From assembly GCA_964428225.1 (NCBI GenBank), contig CAYRXS010000174.1, positions 1 to 13,818 of the forward strand: a stretch of 13,818 nt of DNA, in the 5' to 3' direction. Source of the stretch: JBFMCU01 sp964428225 (lineage in GTDB: Bacteria > Planctomycetota > UBA1135 > GCA-002686595). The translations under genes were made by a program, and so were the position numbers. Below, in pieces: positions 7,194-13,403 of this stretch. The notes beneath the pieces were generated by a model. The model was not told the origin of the DNA. It made no database searches and was given only the letters and a program-made list of their open reading frames with translations. Every line of letters starts with the position of its first letter. Within the stretch, counting starts at the first letter, position 1.

Positions 7194-8315
7194 TCAGGCG
7201 ATCGTCTCGCGGAAGCGGTGGAAGAGGTGGGAAGAGTCGAGGGGACCGGGGGCGGCTTCGGGGTGGTACTGGACGCTGAAGATGGGAAGGCCGCGGTGGC
7301 GGATGCCCTCGACCGTGTGGTCGTTGAGGTTGATGTGCGTCAGCTCGAGGTGCGTGGGCAAGGAGTCGGGATCGACGGCGAAGGAATGGTTCTGCGACGT
7401 GATCTCGACTCGCTCCGTCGAGATGTCCCGAACGGGGTGGTTCGCGCCGTGGTGGCCGAAGGGCATCTTGTGGGTCTTCGCTCCCAGGACGATCGAGAGG
7501 ATCTGGTGGCCGAGGCAGATGCCGAAGATCGGCTTCTTCCCCACGAGATTCGCGACGGCGTCGATGCCCCGCGAGACGGCCGCGGGATCGCCGGGGCCGT
7601 TCGAGAGGAAGACGCCTGCCGGATCCATTGCGAGCACCTCGTCGGCCGGGGTCCACGTGGGGACGACCGTCACGTCGAAGCCGCAGTGCACGAGGCTGCG
7701 CAGGATGTTGCGCTTGATGCCGAAGTCGTAGGCGACGATGCGCATCCCTCGCTCGACCTCGGAGGAGATCCAGTGGGGGTAGGACTCGTCGTAACCCTCG
7801 GTCCACTCGTAGGGTTCCCGGCAGGAGACGTCCGTGGCCAGGTCCCGCCCGTCCGTGGCCAGGGTGGCCCGGGCCTTGGCCACGAGAGAATCCTCGTCGT
7901 GGTCCTCCGTGGAGACGACGCACCGCAGCGATCCCTTCTCGCGAATGTGCTTCGTCAGGCGGCGCGTGTCGATTCCCTCGATCGCGACCACCTCGTTGCG
8001 AACGAGCCACTCGGGAAGCGAGGACGTCGCGCGGTGGTTCGAGTGGAGGGAGGCCATCTCCTTGACGATGAAGCACTCGGCCCACGCTCCGCGGCTCTCG
8101 GCATCCTCTTCCGCCACGCCGTAGTTGCCGATCAGGGGATAGGTCATGACCACCGCCTGGCCCGCGTAGGAGGGGTCGGTCAGGATCTCGTGGTACCCGC
8201 TCATCGAGGTGTTGAAGACCAGGTCCCCCGAGCTCTCGCCCGGCGATCCGACCGAGGTGCCGTGAAGGACCAGCCCGTCTTCCACGGCGAGCGATGCTCG
8301 CTTCTCCCGAGTCAT
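7194..8315 (-). CDS. carA: Carbamoyl-phosphate synthase small (glutaminase) subunit
   Basis: CarA releases ammonia from glutamine and passes it to CarB for carbamoyl phosphate, the precursor of arginine and pyrimidines. The 373-aa protein shows the N-terminal domain (VFNTSMSGYHEILTDPSY, 33-50; YPLIGNYG, 59-66) and the class I glutamine amidotransferase domain. The latter has SNGPGDP (238-244), the nucleophile Cys267 in GICLGHQ, and His351 with Glu353 in QYHPEAAPGP. Start choice: ATG at 8313-8315 overlaps the larB stop as ATGA and has an AAGGA about 7 nt upstream; the open frame back to 8426 lies inside larB. The usual partner carB is not adjacent: carA is the last gene of this run and faces priA. 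Confidence 0.96.
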   Translation of the reverse strand: MTREKRASLAVEDGLVLHGTSVGSPGESSGDLVFNTSMSGYHEILTDPSYAGQAVVMTYPLIGNYGVAEEDAESRGAWAECFIVKEMASLHSNHRATSSLPEWLVRNEVVAIEGIDTRRLTKHIREKGSLRCVVSTEDHDEDSLVAKARATLATDGRDLATDVSCREPYEWTEGYDESYPHWISSEVERGMRIVAYDFGIKRNILRSLVHCGFDVTVVPTWTPADEVLAMDPAGVFLSNGPGDPAAVSRGIDAVANLVGKKPIFGICLGHQILSIVLGAKTHKMPFGHHGANHPVRDISTERVEITSQNHSFAVDPDSLPTHLELTHINLNDHTVEGIRHRGLPIFSVQYHPEAAPGPLDSSHLFHRFRETIA

Positions 8316-9091
8316 GCTCGATCCTTCCCTTCGACGGATGCCCCGTCGGAGTGGTTGATCAGGGCGGCGCAATAGCCTGCCCCGAAGCCGTTGTCGATGT
8401 TCACGACCGACACACCCGCGGCGCACGAGTTCAGCATCGCGAGGAGCGCGGTGAGCCCCCCGAAGCTGGCTCCGTAGCCGATCGAAGTGGGCACGGCGAT
8501 CACCGGACGATCGACGAGCCCGCCGACGACGCTCGGCAGTGCGCCCTCCATGCCCGCGACGACGACAAGGACTCGAGCGGTGGCGAGGAGCTCCGCGTGC
8601 TCGAGGAGGCGATGGATACCGGCCACGCCGACGTCGACGATTCGTTCCACGTGGGCGCCGAGCATGCGAGCCGTGAGCTCGGCCTCCTCGGCCACGCTCG
8701 CGTCGGAGGTTCCCGCGGACAGCACCAGGACGTGACCCTCGCCCTCCTCCTTCTCGGGAAGGCCGACGGTGAGGACCCTGGCCCGGTCGTGGTAGACCCC
8801 GGCCGGAATCGCGGCCTGAAGTGCCGCCGCCGGTTCCTCGTCGATGCGAGTCACGAGCAGGCGGTCGTGGTGATCGAGGATCGAGCGCGAGATCTCCAGG
8901 AGCTCTCCGGAGGTCTTTCCCTGGCCGAAGACGACCTCGGGAAAGCCGCAGCGGAGAGCGCGATGGGTGTCCACCCGCGTATGACCGAGGTCGGCCACCG
9001 GGAGGCCGGAGAGGCGGGACAGCGCCTCCTCCGGATCCAGGTCTCCGGCTCGGACCGCCTCCAGGAGCTCCTTCAGTCGTTCCCTGTCCAT
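8312..9091 (-). CDS. larB: LarB, pyridinium-3,5-biscarboxylic acid mononucleotide synthase (PurE-related)
   Basis: LarB carboxylates nicotinic acid adenine dinucleotide and cleaves it, the first step towards the nickel-pincer nucleotide cofactor of lactate racemase-type enzymes. The 259-aa protein has the LarB-specific N-terminal block RCGFPEVVFGQGKT (47-60) and the PurE-like core: SAGTSD (125-130), DVGVAGIHRLL (153-163), VVAGMEGALPSVVGGLV (177-193) and VPTSIGYGASFGGLTALLAM. Cys223 in LNSCAAGV appears equivalent to the reactive cysteine of characterised LarB. The NIDNGFGAGYCA end is also typical. No larA, larC or larE is in the window, so the cofactor's user is unseen. Older annotation calls such proteins PurE-like carboxylases. 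The stop overlaps the carA start; tsaD lies 58 nt upstream. Confidence 0.93.
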   Translation of the reverse strand: MDRERLKELLEAVRAGDLDPEEALSRLSGLPVADLGHTRVDTHRALRCGFPEVVFGQGKTSGELLEISRSILDHHDRLLVTRIDEEPAAALQAAIPAGVYHDRARVLTVGLPEKEEGEGHVLVLSAGTSDASVAEEAELTARMLGAHVERIVDVGVAGIHRLLEHAELLATARVLVVVAGMEGALPSVVGGLVDRPVIAVPTSIGYGASFGGLTALLAMLNSCAAGVSVVNIDNGFGAGYCAALINHSDGASVEGKDRA

Positions 9092-9115
9092 CGTCTGCGT
9101 CGCGCTCGACGCGAG

Positions 9116-9121
9116 AGTATA
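9116..9121 (-). promoter_or_regulatory. Possible -10 element (TATACT) upstream of larB
   Basis: On the - strand a TATACT hexamer lies 24 nt upstream of the larB ATG, inside the 58-nt tsaD-larB gap. It is a good match to a sigma-70 -10 box in otherwise GC-rich DNA. No convincing -35 element is found at 16-18 nt upstream. It could give larB-carA its own promoter. Confidence 0.3.
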
Positions 9122-9149
9122 GCGGGGAGGTCCATCGGGGCGAGGCGGA

Positions 9150-10184
9150 TCAGCGCGGACTCGCGTCGAGGCTCCAGCCCGCCGTCCTGCCCATGGCCAG
9201 GAGCTCGTGGCCGAGACCCCCGATCATCGCCGCGTTGTCGGAGCAGTAGCGCGGAGAGGGGAAGACCGCGCGCAGTCCCCTCTGCGTCGCCGCCTCACCC
9301 ATCCGCTCGCGAAGCCGCGCGTTGCAGGCGACCCCGCCCGCCACGATCACCGTCGAGAGATCTTCGGATGATGCGGCGGCCAGCGTCTGGGTGACGAGTG
9401 TGTCGACCACGGCCTCCTCGAAGGAGGCGGCCACGTCCTGCGGGCGCTCGATGTCCTCGGGCGCGGGAGTCGGGGCGAGAGCGTTCTGGCCACGGAGGTG
9501 GTAGAGGACCGCCGTCTTCAGGCCGCTGAAGGAGAACCCGGGCCGCTTGTCCTTGGGTCGATAGCGGGGAAAGGTGATCGCGGTGCGATCTCCCTCCTCC
9601 GCGAGCGCTGCGATCGACGGTCCGCCCGGGTAGGACTGCCCGAGCATCGCTGCCACCTTGTCGAAGGCCTCCCCCGCGGCGTCGTCGAGGGTCTCGGCCA
9701 CCCTGACGAGCTCGGTGGGAGCCTGCATGCGGTAGAGAGCGGTATGCCCGCCGGAGACGACGAGCGCCAGGGCGGGGAGCGTCACCTCGCTCTCCATCAA
9801 CGCGGCGTAGGCGTGGGCCTCGATGTGATGCACTCCCACCAGGGGAAGCCCCCTCGCCCAGGCCAGGGCTTTCGCCGTCGACAGTCCGACGAGGAGCGAG
9901 CCGATGAGACCCGGACGATACGTCACGGCCACGGCGTGAATGTCGTCCAGCCCGGTGTCGGCCTCTCGCAGTGCGCCGTCGATCACCGGCAGGATCCGCC
10001 TCAGGTGCGAGCGACCCGCCACCTCCGGAACCACGCCCCCGTAGACGGCGTGCTCTGCCACCTGGCTGTGCACGACGGACGAGAGGACCTGGCGCCCGCC
10101 ACGCACCACGGCGGCTGCGGTCTCGTCGCACGAGGATTCGATTCCCAGAACGAGCCCATCGCTTTCGCTCGTGAGGTCCGTCAT
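9150..10184 (-). CDS. tsaD: tRNA N6-adenosine threonylcarbamoyltransferase TsaD
   Basis: TsaD transfers the threonylcarbamoyl group to A37 of ANN-decoding tRNAs (t6A), with TsaB, TsaE and TsaC. The 344-aa length is standard. Visible motifs: GIESSCDETAAAVV (14-27), YGGVVPEVAGRSH (48-60), metal-ligand His120 and His124 in VHHIEAHAYA, VSGGHT (143-148), EAFDKVA with Asp175, FSFSGLKTAV (217-226), GGVACNARLRERM (283-295) and SDNAAMIG with Asp316. Residue 90 is Arg in YRPGL, where GPGL is more usual; this looks like tolerated variation. Its ATG overlaps the ctpA stop (ATGA at 10181-10184 on the - strand), so translation is probably coupled to the protease gene. The other t6A genes are not in view. 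Confidence 0.96.
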   Translation of the reverse strand: MTDLTSESDGLVLGIESSCDETAAAVVRGGRQVLSSVVHSQVAEHAVYGGVVPEVAGRSHLRRILPVIDGALREADTGLDDIHAVAVTYRPGLIGSLLVGLSTAKALAWARGLPLVGVHHIEAHAYAALMESEVTLPALALVVSGGHTALYRMQAPTELVRVAETLDDAAGEAFDKVAAMLGQSYPGGPSIAALAEEGDRTAITFPRYRPKDKRPGFSFSGLKTAVLYHLRGQNALAPTPAPEDIERPQDVAASFEEAVVDTLVTQTLAAASSEDLSTVIVAGGVACNARLRERMGEAATQRGLRAVFPSPRYCSDNAAMIGGLGHELLAMGRTAGWSLDASPR

Positions 10185-11506
10185 TCGTCGCCGTCCGGAT
10201 TGCCGACGGAAGCCTCCCCACGAAGGAGCGCCACCGCCGCCTCGAGCTGGGGGTCGGCGGGAGCCTCCCCGATGAGGTCGAGACCCTCACGCTCCTCCCA
10301 GGCCTCGATCGCGGGGATGACGGCCGGCGGGGGGGAGTAGGTGGAGAGGAAGACGTGCACCGCGGAACGTGCATTGTCCTCGAGGTCGCACCGGACGTCC
10401 GGGGCGATCCCGGAGTCTCCCCGGGCTTCGCCGTCCCGCTCGATGCACCGCCAGGCGGGGGTGTAGTACGTGGCCGTGGTGATCTTCACGCGAGCACCGT
10501 ACTCGTCGAAGGGCGTGATCGTCTGGACGGTGCCCTTGCCATAGGTGGGCTGCCCGACGAGCACGGCCGCGCAGTGATCCTGGAGCGCTCCGGCCAGGAC
10601 CTCGCTCGCGCTAGCCGATCCTTCGTCGACGAGCAGGGCGAGGGGCATCCCCGCGTGGAGCGCCTCCTCGGGACGGGCGAGCGTGACCTGGGTGGCCTTT
10701 CTGGTGCGGGTGGCGACGAGGCGCCCCTCGCCGACGAAGCGGTTGGCCACCTGCACCGCGTCGTCGAGGATTCCCCCCGGATTCCCCCGCAGGTCGATGA
10801 CGAGCGCACGCATGCCCGCGTCCACGAGATGCCCCATCGCCCGGTCGAACTCCTCGAGCGTCTGATGGCTGAACGAGAGGATGGCGAGGTAGCCGATGCT
10901 CTCCTCCTCGTCCACCATTCGCACGTGGCGGATCGTGGGATCGACGACACGTTCGGGAACCACCTCCACCTCGCGTTCCGCTCCCGCGAGATCTCGGATC
11001 CGGAGGAGGACCGCCCGCTTCCCCGCGCGCTGGAGGCTCGCTTGGATTCCCCCGGGCTCCATCTCTTCCACGAGGTGTCCGTCCACCTCCAGGATCGTGT
11101 CGCCGACCTCGATCCCCGCACGAGCTGCAGGAGAGTCGGGGAAGGGGAAGAGAATCTGACCGTTCGCGACGGGTCTGCGGAAGACGATGCCGATCCCCCG
11201 GAACTCGCCGGTGGTTTCCCGGTCGAGACCGGCGATCTCGTCCGCGCTGTAGTAGCGAGAGTGTCGGTCGAGCCCTCCGAGCATGCCGCGCATCGCGTCG
11301 TCCACGAGCTCGCGCCGTTCCACCTCGTGGACCGAGGTGTCCGCCGCCAGGTTGCGCACGGCGCGAAAGAGGTCCATGTCGCGATCCCGCATCACCCGGT
11401 CGGCGATCGTGGTGCAGAGGAGGGCCACGATGGCTCCGGCCAGGAAGAACAGATGACCCCGTCCGTCACGAGAGGAGGGGGGACGACGTGGAGTTCGGTT
11501 CTGCAT
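10181..11506 (-). CDS. S41-family C-terminal processing peptidase (CtpA/Prc type)
   Basis: A 441-aa serine protease with one N-terminal hydrophobic segment (about 18-36, HLFFLAGAIVALLC), probably a signal anchor placing it on the outer face of the membrane. Next come a short helical region, a PDZ domain (about 100-185, starting FRGIGIVF) and the S41 catalytic domain. The Ser-Lys dyad is Ser299 (DEGSASASEVLAG) and Lys324 (TYGKGTVQT), 25 residues apart as in characterised Ctp proteases; Gln328 is the matching stabilising residue. LVIDLRGNPGG (235-245) is the family marker. Such proteases trim or degrade periplasmic and membrane proteins from the C-terminus. The tail after about residue 390 is Pro/Ala/Glu-rich and not recognisable. 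It is the first gene of the ctpA-tsaD-larB-carA run. No strong ribosome binding site precedes the ATG. Confidence 0.93.
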   Translation of the reverse strand: MQNRTPRRPPSSRDGRGHLFFLAGAIVALLCTTIADRVMRDRDMDLFRAVRNLAADTSVHEVERRELVDDAMRGMLGGLDRHSRYYSADEIAGLDRETTGEFRGIGIVFRRPVANGQILFPFPDSPAARAGIEVGDTILEVDGHLVEEMEPGGIQASLQRAGKRAVLLRIRDLAGAEREVEVVPERVVDPTIRHVRMVDEEESIGYLAILSFSHQTLEEFDRAMGHLVDAGMRALVIDLRGNPGGILDDAVQVANRFVGEGRLVATRTRKATQVTLARPEEALHAGMPLALLVDEGSASASEVLAGALQDHCAAVLVGQPTYGKGTVQTITPFDEYGARVKITTATYYTPAWRCIERDGEARGDSGIAPDVRCDLEDNARSAVHVFLSTYSPPPAVIPAIEAWEEREGLDLIGEAPADPQLEAAVALLRGEASVGNPDGDE

Positions 11507-11623
11507 CTCGTCGCGACCATAACGTACGGAGCCCGGATCGCTCCGCCGAACCTCACCCGGCGCGACGGCCGCTCACGGGCGGGCGTGCGCGGCCGGGGAG
11601 GCGATCGCGGCTGCCTCGGCCGT

Positions 11624-11670
11624 CAATAAAGCGGGGCCCTCGTCAGCCACCATGACGAGGGCCCCTATTG
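11624..11670 (-). terminator. Strong hairpin downstream of the DUF2203-like gene, probable rho-independent terminator
   Basis: A perfect 13-bp stem, GGGGCCCTCGTCA (11633-11645) with TGACGAGGGCCCC (11653-11665), closes a 7-nt loop. Flanking CAATA (11624-11628) and TATTG (11666-11670) can pair as an outer stem across a 4-nt bulge. On the - strand the stem is followed by GCTTTATTG, a weak U-rich tail. It lies about 37 nt past the stop of the DUF2203-like gene and 127 nt before ctpA, so it probably separates the two - strand units. A leader or attenuator role for ctpA is possible. Confidence 0.65.
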
Positions 11671-11695
11671 CCTGGCGGGGGTGCTGTTGCCAGGC
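11670..11695. repeat. Second inverted repeat next to the terminator hairpin
   Basis: GCCTGGC (11670-11676) and GCCAGGC (11689-11695) form a perfect 7-bp stem with a 12-nt loop, directly beside the strong hairpin and 7 nt from the DUF2203-like stop codon. On the - strand it would be transcribed first. It may help termination or protect the 3' end; no function is shown. Confidence 0.45.
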
Positions 11696-11701
11696 CCGAT
11701 C

Positions 11702-12040
11702 CTATTTAAGGACCGGATCCCCGGTCTGCCATACGAAGCTGCGTCGTGCTTCGCCCACTCTTCCGGGGATGCGAATTGTGAGCGGCTCGGTTCCCACCAC
11801 CGAACAACCCAGTCGATCCAGCTCTTTGCGCGCGAGCCTCACTCCGCGCCGGTGCGCGGCGGCTTGGGCTACGAGCTCACGGATCTCTCCAGAATCCGAA
11901 TGCGGGCGCGAGTTGAGGAGTTCCAGGCGTTTCTCGAGACGTTCCAGAGCTTCCGCACGCTCCCGGATCTCCACACCGATGGCACCCAGGAGCGGCAGGA
12001 GCTCTCTGGCACTTGTTCGGTCATATGTTCTGTTCTTCAT
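11702..12040 (-). CDS. DUF2203-like small coiled-coil protein
   Basis: A 112-aa protein of unknown function. The N-terminal part resembles DUF2203 proteins (SARELLPLLGAIGVEIRERA), followed by a charged heptad-like helix with Leu and Glu repeats (about 30-47), a second helix around residues 54-78, then LGCSVVGTEPLTIRIPGR and an FVWQTGDPVLK end, equivalent to the family's C-terminal strand block. It is predicted cytoplasmic, with no membrane segment. The start is fixed by a perfect AGGAGG seven bases before ATG 12038-12040; an in-frame ATG at 12064 lies upstream of that site and would make 120 aa. It stands alone between the ctpA run and the divergent pterin genes and has its own terminator. 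The DUF2203 assignment is by pattern, so moderate. Confidence 0.68.
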   Translation of the reverse strand: MKNRTYDRTSARELLPLLGAIGVEIRERAEALERLEKRLELLNSRPHSDSGEIRELVAQAAAHRRGVRLARKELDRLGCSVVGTEPLTIRIPGRVGEARRSFVWQTGDPVLK

Positions 12041-12047
12041 GGCGATG

Positions 12048-12053
12048 CCTCCT
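12048..12053 (-). promoter_or_regulatory. Shine-Dalgarno site AGGAGG of the DUF2203-like gene
   Basis: A perfect AGGAGG on the - strand lies 7 nt before ATG 12040 and decides the start. It is the strongest ribosome binding site in the window; most neighbouring genes rely on ATGA overlap or have weak sites. Confidence 0.8.
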
Positions 12054-12399
12054 GCCGGGTCCACATCTCGAAGCCGGGAATCGAGGCAGACCGGACGCGT
12101 TTTTTTTTCACCGTCGGATCACGGCGTGCGTGGGGGCCGCCGGTGACGCGATGGGACCTCCGTGGTCCCGATTGACGGGGAGACCCGGCTCCGTCCCATC
12201 GCACCTCCGATCCCGCTCGGATCCTCCCGGCGGCTCCGGGGGGCTCGGCCCCGAGGGGCTCGCCCGCAGGTCGATTCCGCGAGCGGTCGGATCAGGGAGT
12301 CCTTCCCGATGACGGATCCCCCGACTATCCTCTTCCGCCCCGATTCCCCCTCGAACCTCCATCGCCAGCCTGCGGAGGTAACTCGCCCAGATTCGGACC
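12054..12399. other. Intergenic region between divergent DUF2203-like and PTPS genes
   Basis: About 350 nt with no credible gene. It must hold the promoters for both directions, yet I see no clear sigma-70 pair. Contents: a 9-T run at 12100-12108 (A9 on the DUF2203 strand), a 6-bp inverted repeat GGGACC/GGTCCC (12153-12158 and 12164-12169, 5-nt loop), a lone TTGACG at 12172, a GC hairpin GGGGC-TCG-GCCCC (12240-12252), a TATCCT at 12326 and a GGAGG at 12374-12378 that is too far (21 nt) from the PTPS ATG. A short + strand frame (12162-12428) overlaps the PTPS start in another frame and looks spurious. Confidence 0.6.
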
Positions 12400-12828
12400 A
12401 TGCCCATTGCCGAGATCACACACCGTGAGGAATTCGCCGCCGCCCATCGGCTGCACAACCCCGCGATGAGCGACGCGGAGAACGTCCGCGTGTTCGGGAT
12501 CTGCAACAACCCCCACGGGCACGGCCACAACTACGAGCTGGAGGTCACGGTCCGAGGCGAGGTCCCCGCGGAAACGGGCATGGTCATGAACCTGCTGGAC
12601 CTCGAGCGGATCGTCCGGGACAAGGTGATCTCGAAGCTCGACCACAAGAACCTCAATCTCGACGTACCGTTCCTGGCGGGGGTGATCCCCACCGCCGAGA
12701 ACCTCGCGATCGCCATTTGGAACCAGCTCGAACCCGAGTTGAAGGGAAACGAAGGATGTCGACTACACCGGATCCTGCTGCGGGAGAGCCGCGACAACCT
12801 GGTGGTGTACCGGGGACCGCAGGGATGA
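12400..12828 (+). CDS. 6-pyruvoyl-tetrahydropterin synthase family protein (PTPS-like, animal-type motif)
   Basis: This 142-aa zinc enzyme of the PTPS/QueD fold acts on dihydroneopterin triphosphate, the product of GTP cyclohydrolase I. Zinc ligands are His16 (FAAAHRL), His41 and His43. The catalytic Cys35 sits in GICNNPHGHGHNYELEV, and Asp81-His82 lie in LDHKNLNLDVPF. Glu129 is in LRESRDNLVVYRG. The CNNPxGHGHNY pattern, together with TGMVMNLLDLE and IPTAENLAIAIW, resembles the animal PTPS more than QueD, where a C...HGHN form is normal. It may therefore make 6-pyruvoyl-tetrahydropterin for tetrahydrobiopterin rather than the queuosine precursor; activity cannot be decided from sequence. The stop overlaps the folE ATG (ATGA at 12825-12828). 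Confidence 0.92.
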   Translation: MPIAEITHREEFAAAHRLHNPAMSDAENVRVFGICNNPHGHGHNYELEVTVRGEVPAETGMVMNLLDLERIVRDKVISKLDHKNLNLDVPFLAGVIPTAENLAIAIWNQLEPELKGNEGCRLHRILLRESRDNLVVYRGPQG

Positions 12829-13385
12829 AGGTCGCCAGCTTGATTCGAGAGCTCCTCTCCGAGCTGGGCGAAGATCCCGACCGGGAGGGCCTCTACCGTA
12901 CACCTGATCGTGTGGCGCGGGCCTACGACGAGCTCACCCGCGGCTACGACCAGTCCGTGGAGGAAGTCGTGGGGGACGGTGTCTTCGAGGAGGACTGCTC
13001 CGAGATGGTCGTCGTCAAGGACGTCGAGTTCTACAGCCTGTGCGAGCACCACCTGCTTCCCTTCTACGGCCGCATTCACGTGGCCTACGTGCCCAACGGG
13101 AGGATCATCGGGCTCTCCAAGATCCCCAGGGTCGTCGATGTGTTCGCCCGGAGATTCCAGGTCCAGGAGAGGATGACCCAGCAGATCGCCAGCGCCGTGC
13201 AAGAGATCCTGCAGCCCAAGGGGGTCGGCGTCGTGGCCTATGCACGTCACCTCTGCATGATGATGCGAGGAGTGGGGAAGCAGAACTCCGCGGCCATGAC
13301 CTCCTGCCTCCTGGGAGCCTTCCGGAGCGACCTGCGGACCAGGAACGAGTTCCTCGGGCTCGTGAGGAGCTCGGGGCAGTTCTGA
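12825..13385 (+). CDS. folE: GTP cyclohydrolase I (FolE type I)
   Basis: This enzyme converts GTP to 7,8-dihydroneopterin triphosphate, the entry to folate, tetrahydropterin and queuosine routes. From ATG 12825 it is 186 aa. Motifs: GEDPDREGLYRTPDRVARAY (15-34), the zinc site Cys73 and His76 in SLCEHHLLPF, IIGLSKIPRVVDVFARRFQV, and the second zinc-site region His142/Cys144 in ARHLCMMMRGVGKQNS, ending ..TRNEFL. I chose ATG 12825 because it overlaps the PTPS stop as ATGA, like other pairs here, and the family N-terminus starts at about this point. ATG 12756 would add 23 unconserved residues read inside the PTPS gene. The product of FolE is the substrate of the PTPS gene upstream. It converges with a reductase gene 18 nt away. 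Confidence 0.95.
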   Translation: MKVASLIRELLSELGEDPDREGLYRTPDRVARAYDELTRGYDQSVEEVVGDGVFEEDCSEMVVVKDVEFYSLCEHHLLPFYGRIHVAYVPNGRIIGLSKIPRVVDVFARRFQVQERMTQQIASAVQEILQPKGVGVVAYARHLCMMMRGVGKQNSAAMTSCLLGAFRSDLRTRNEFLGLVRSSGQF

Positions 13386-13403
13386 TTCTGCGGAGGCTCC
13401 GTC

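Noticed and set aside
8294..9394. 366-codon + strand frame opposite larB and parts of carA and tsaD
   Set aside because: Shadow of three recognised genes with conserved catalytic residues; no domain seen.
11507..11632. Promoter for the ctpA run (TACGTT near 11521, TTGACG near 11621 on the - strand)
   Set aside because: The two hexamers are too far apart to form one promoter and neither has a convincing partner.
11681..12175. 164-codon + strand frame across the DUF2203-like region
   Set aside because: The - strand frame has a family-like sequence and a perfect ribosome binding site; the + frame has neither.
12172..12200. TTGACG as a -35 box for the pterin genes
   Set aside because: The hexamer 17 nt downstream is CCCATC, not a plausible -10.
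12162..12428. 88-codon + strand frame upstream of and overlapping the PTPS start, as a possible leader peptide
   Set aside because: Arg/Pro-rich, no ribosome binding site, different frame from PTPS, and no regulatory codon pattern.
12717..12824. N-terminal extension of FolE from TTG 12717 or ATG 12756
   Set aside because: It would be read inside the PTPS gene, shows no family similarity, and ATG 12825 gives the ATGA overlap and normal length.
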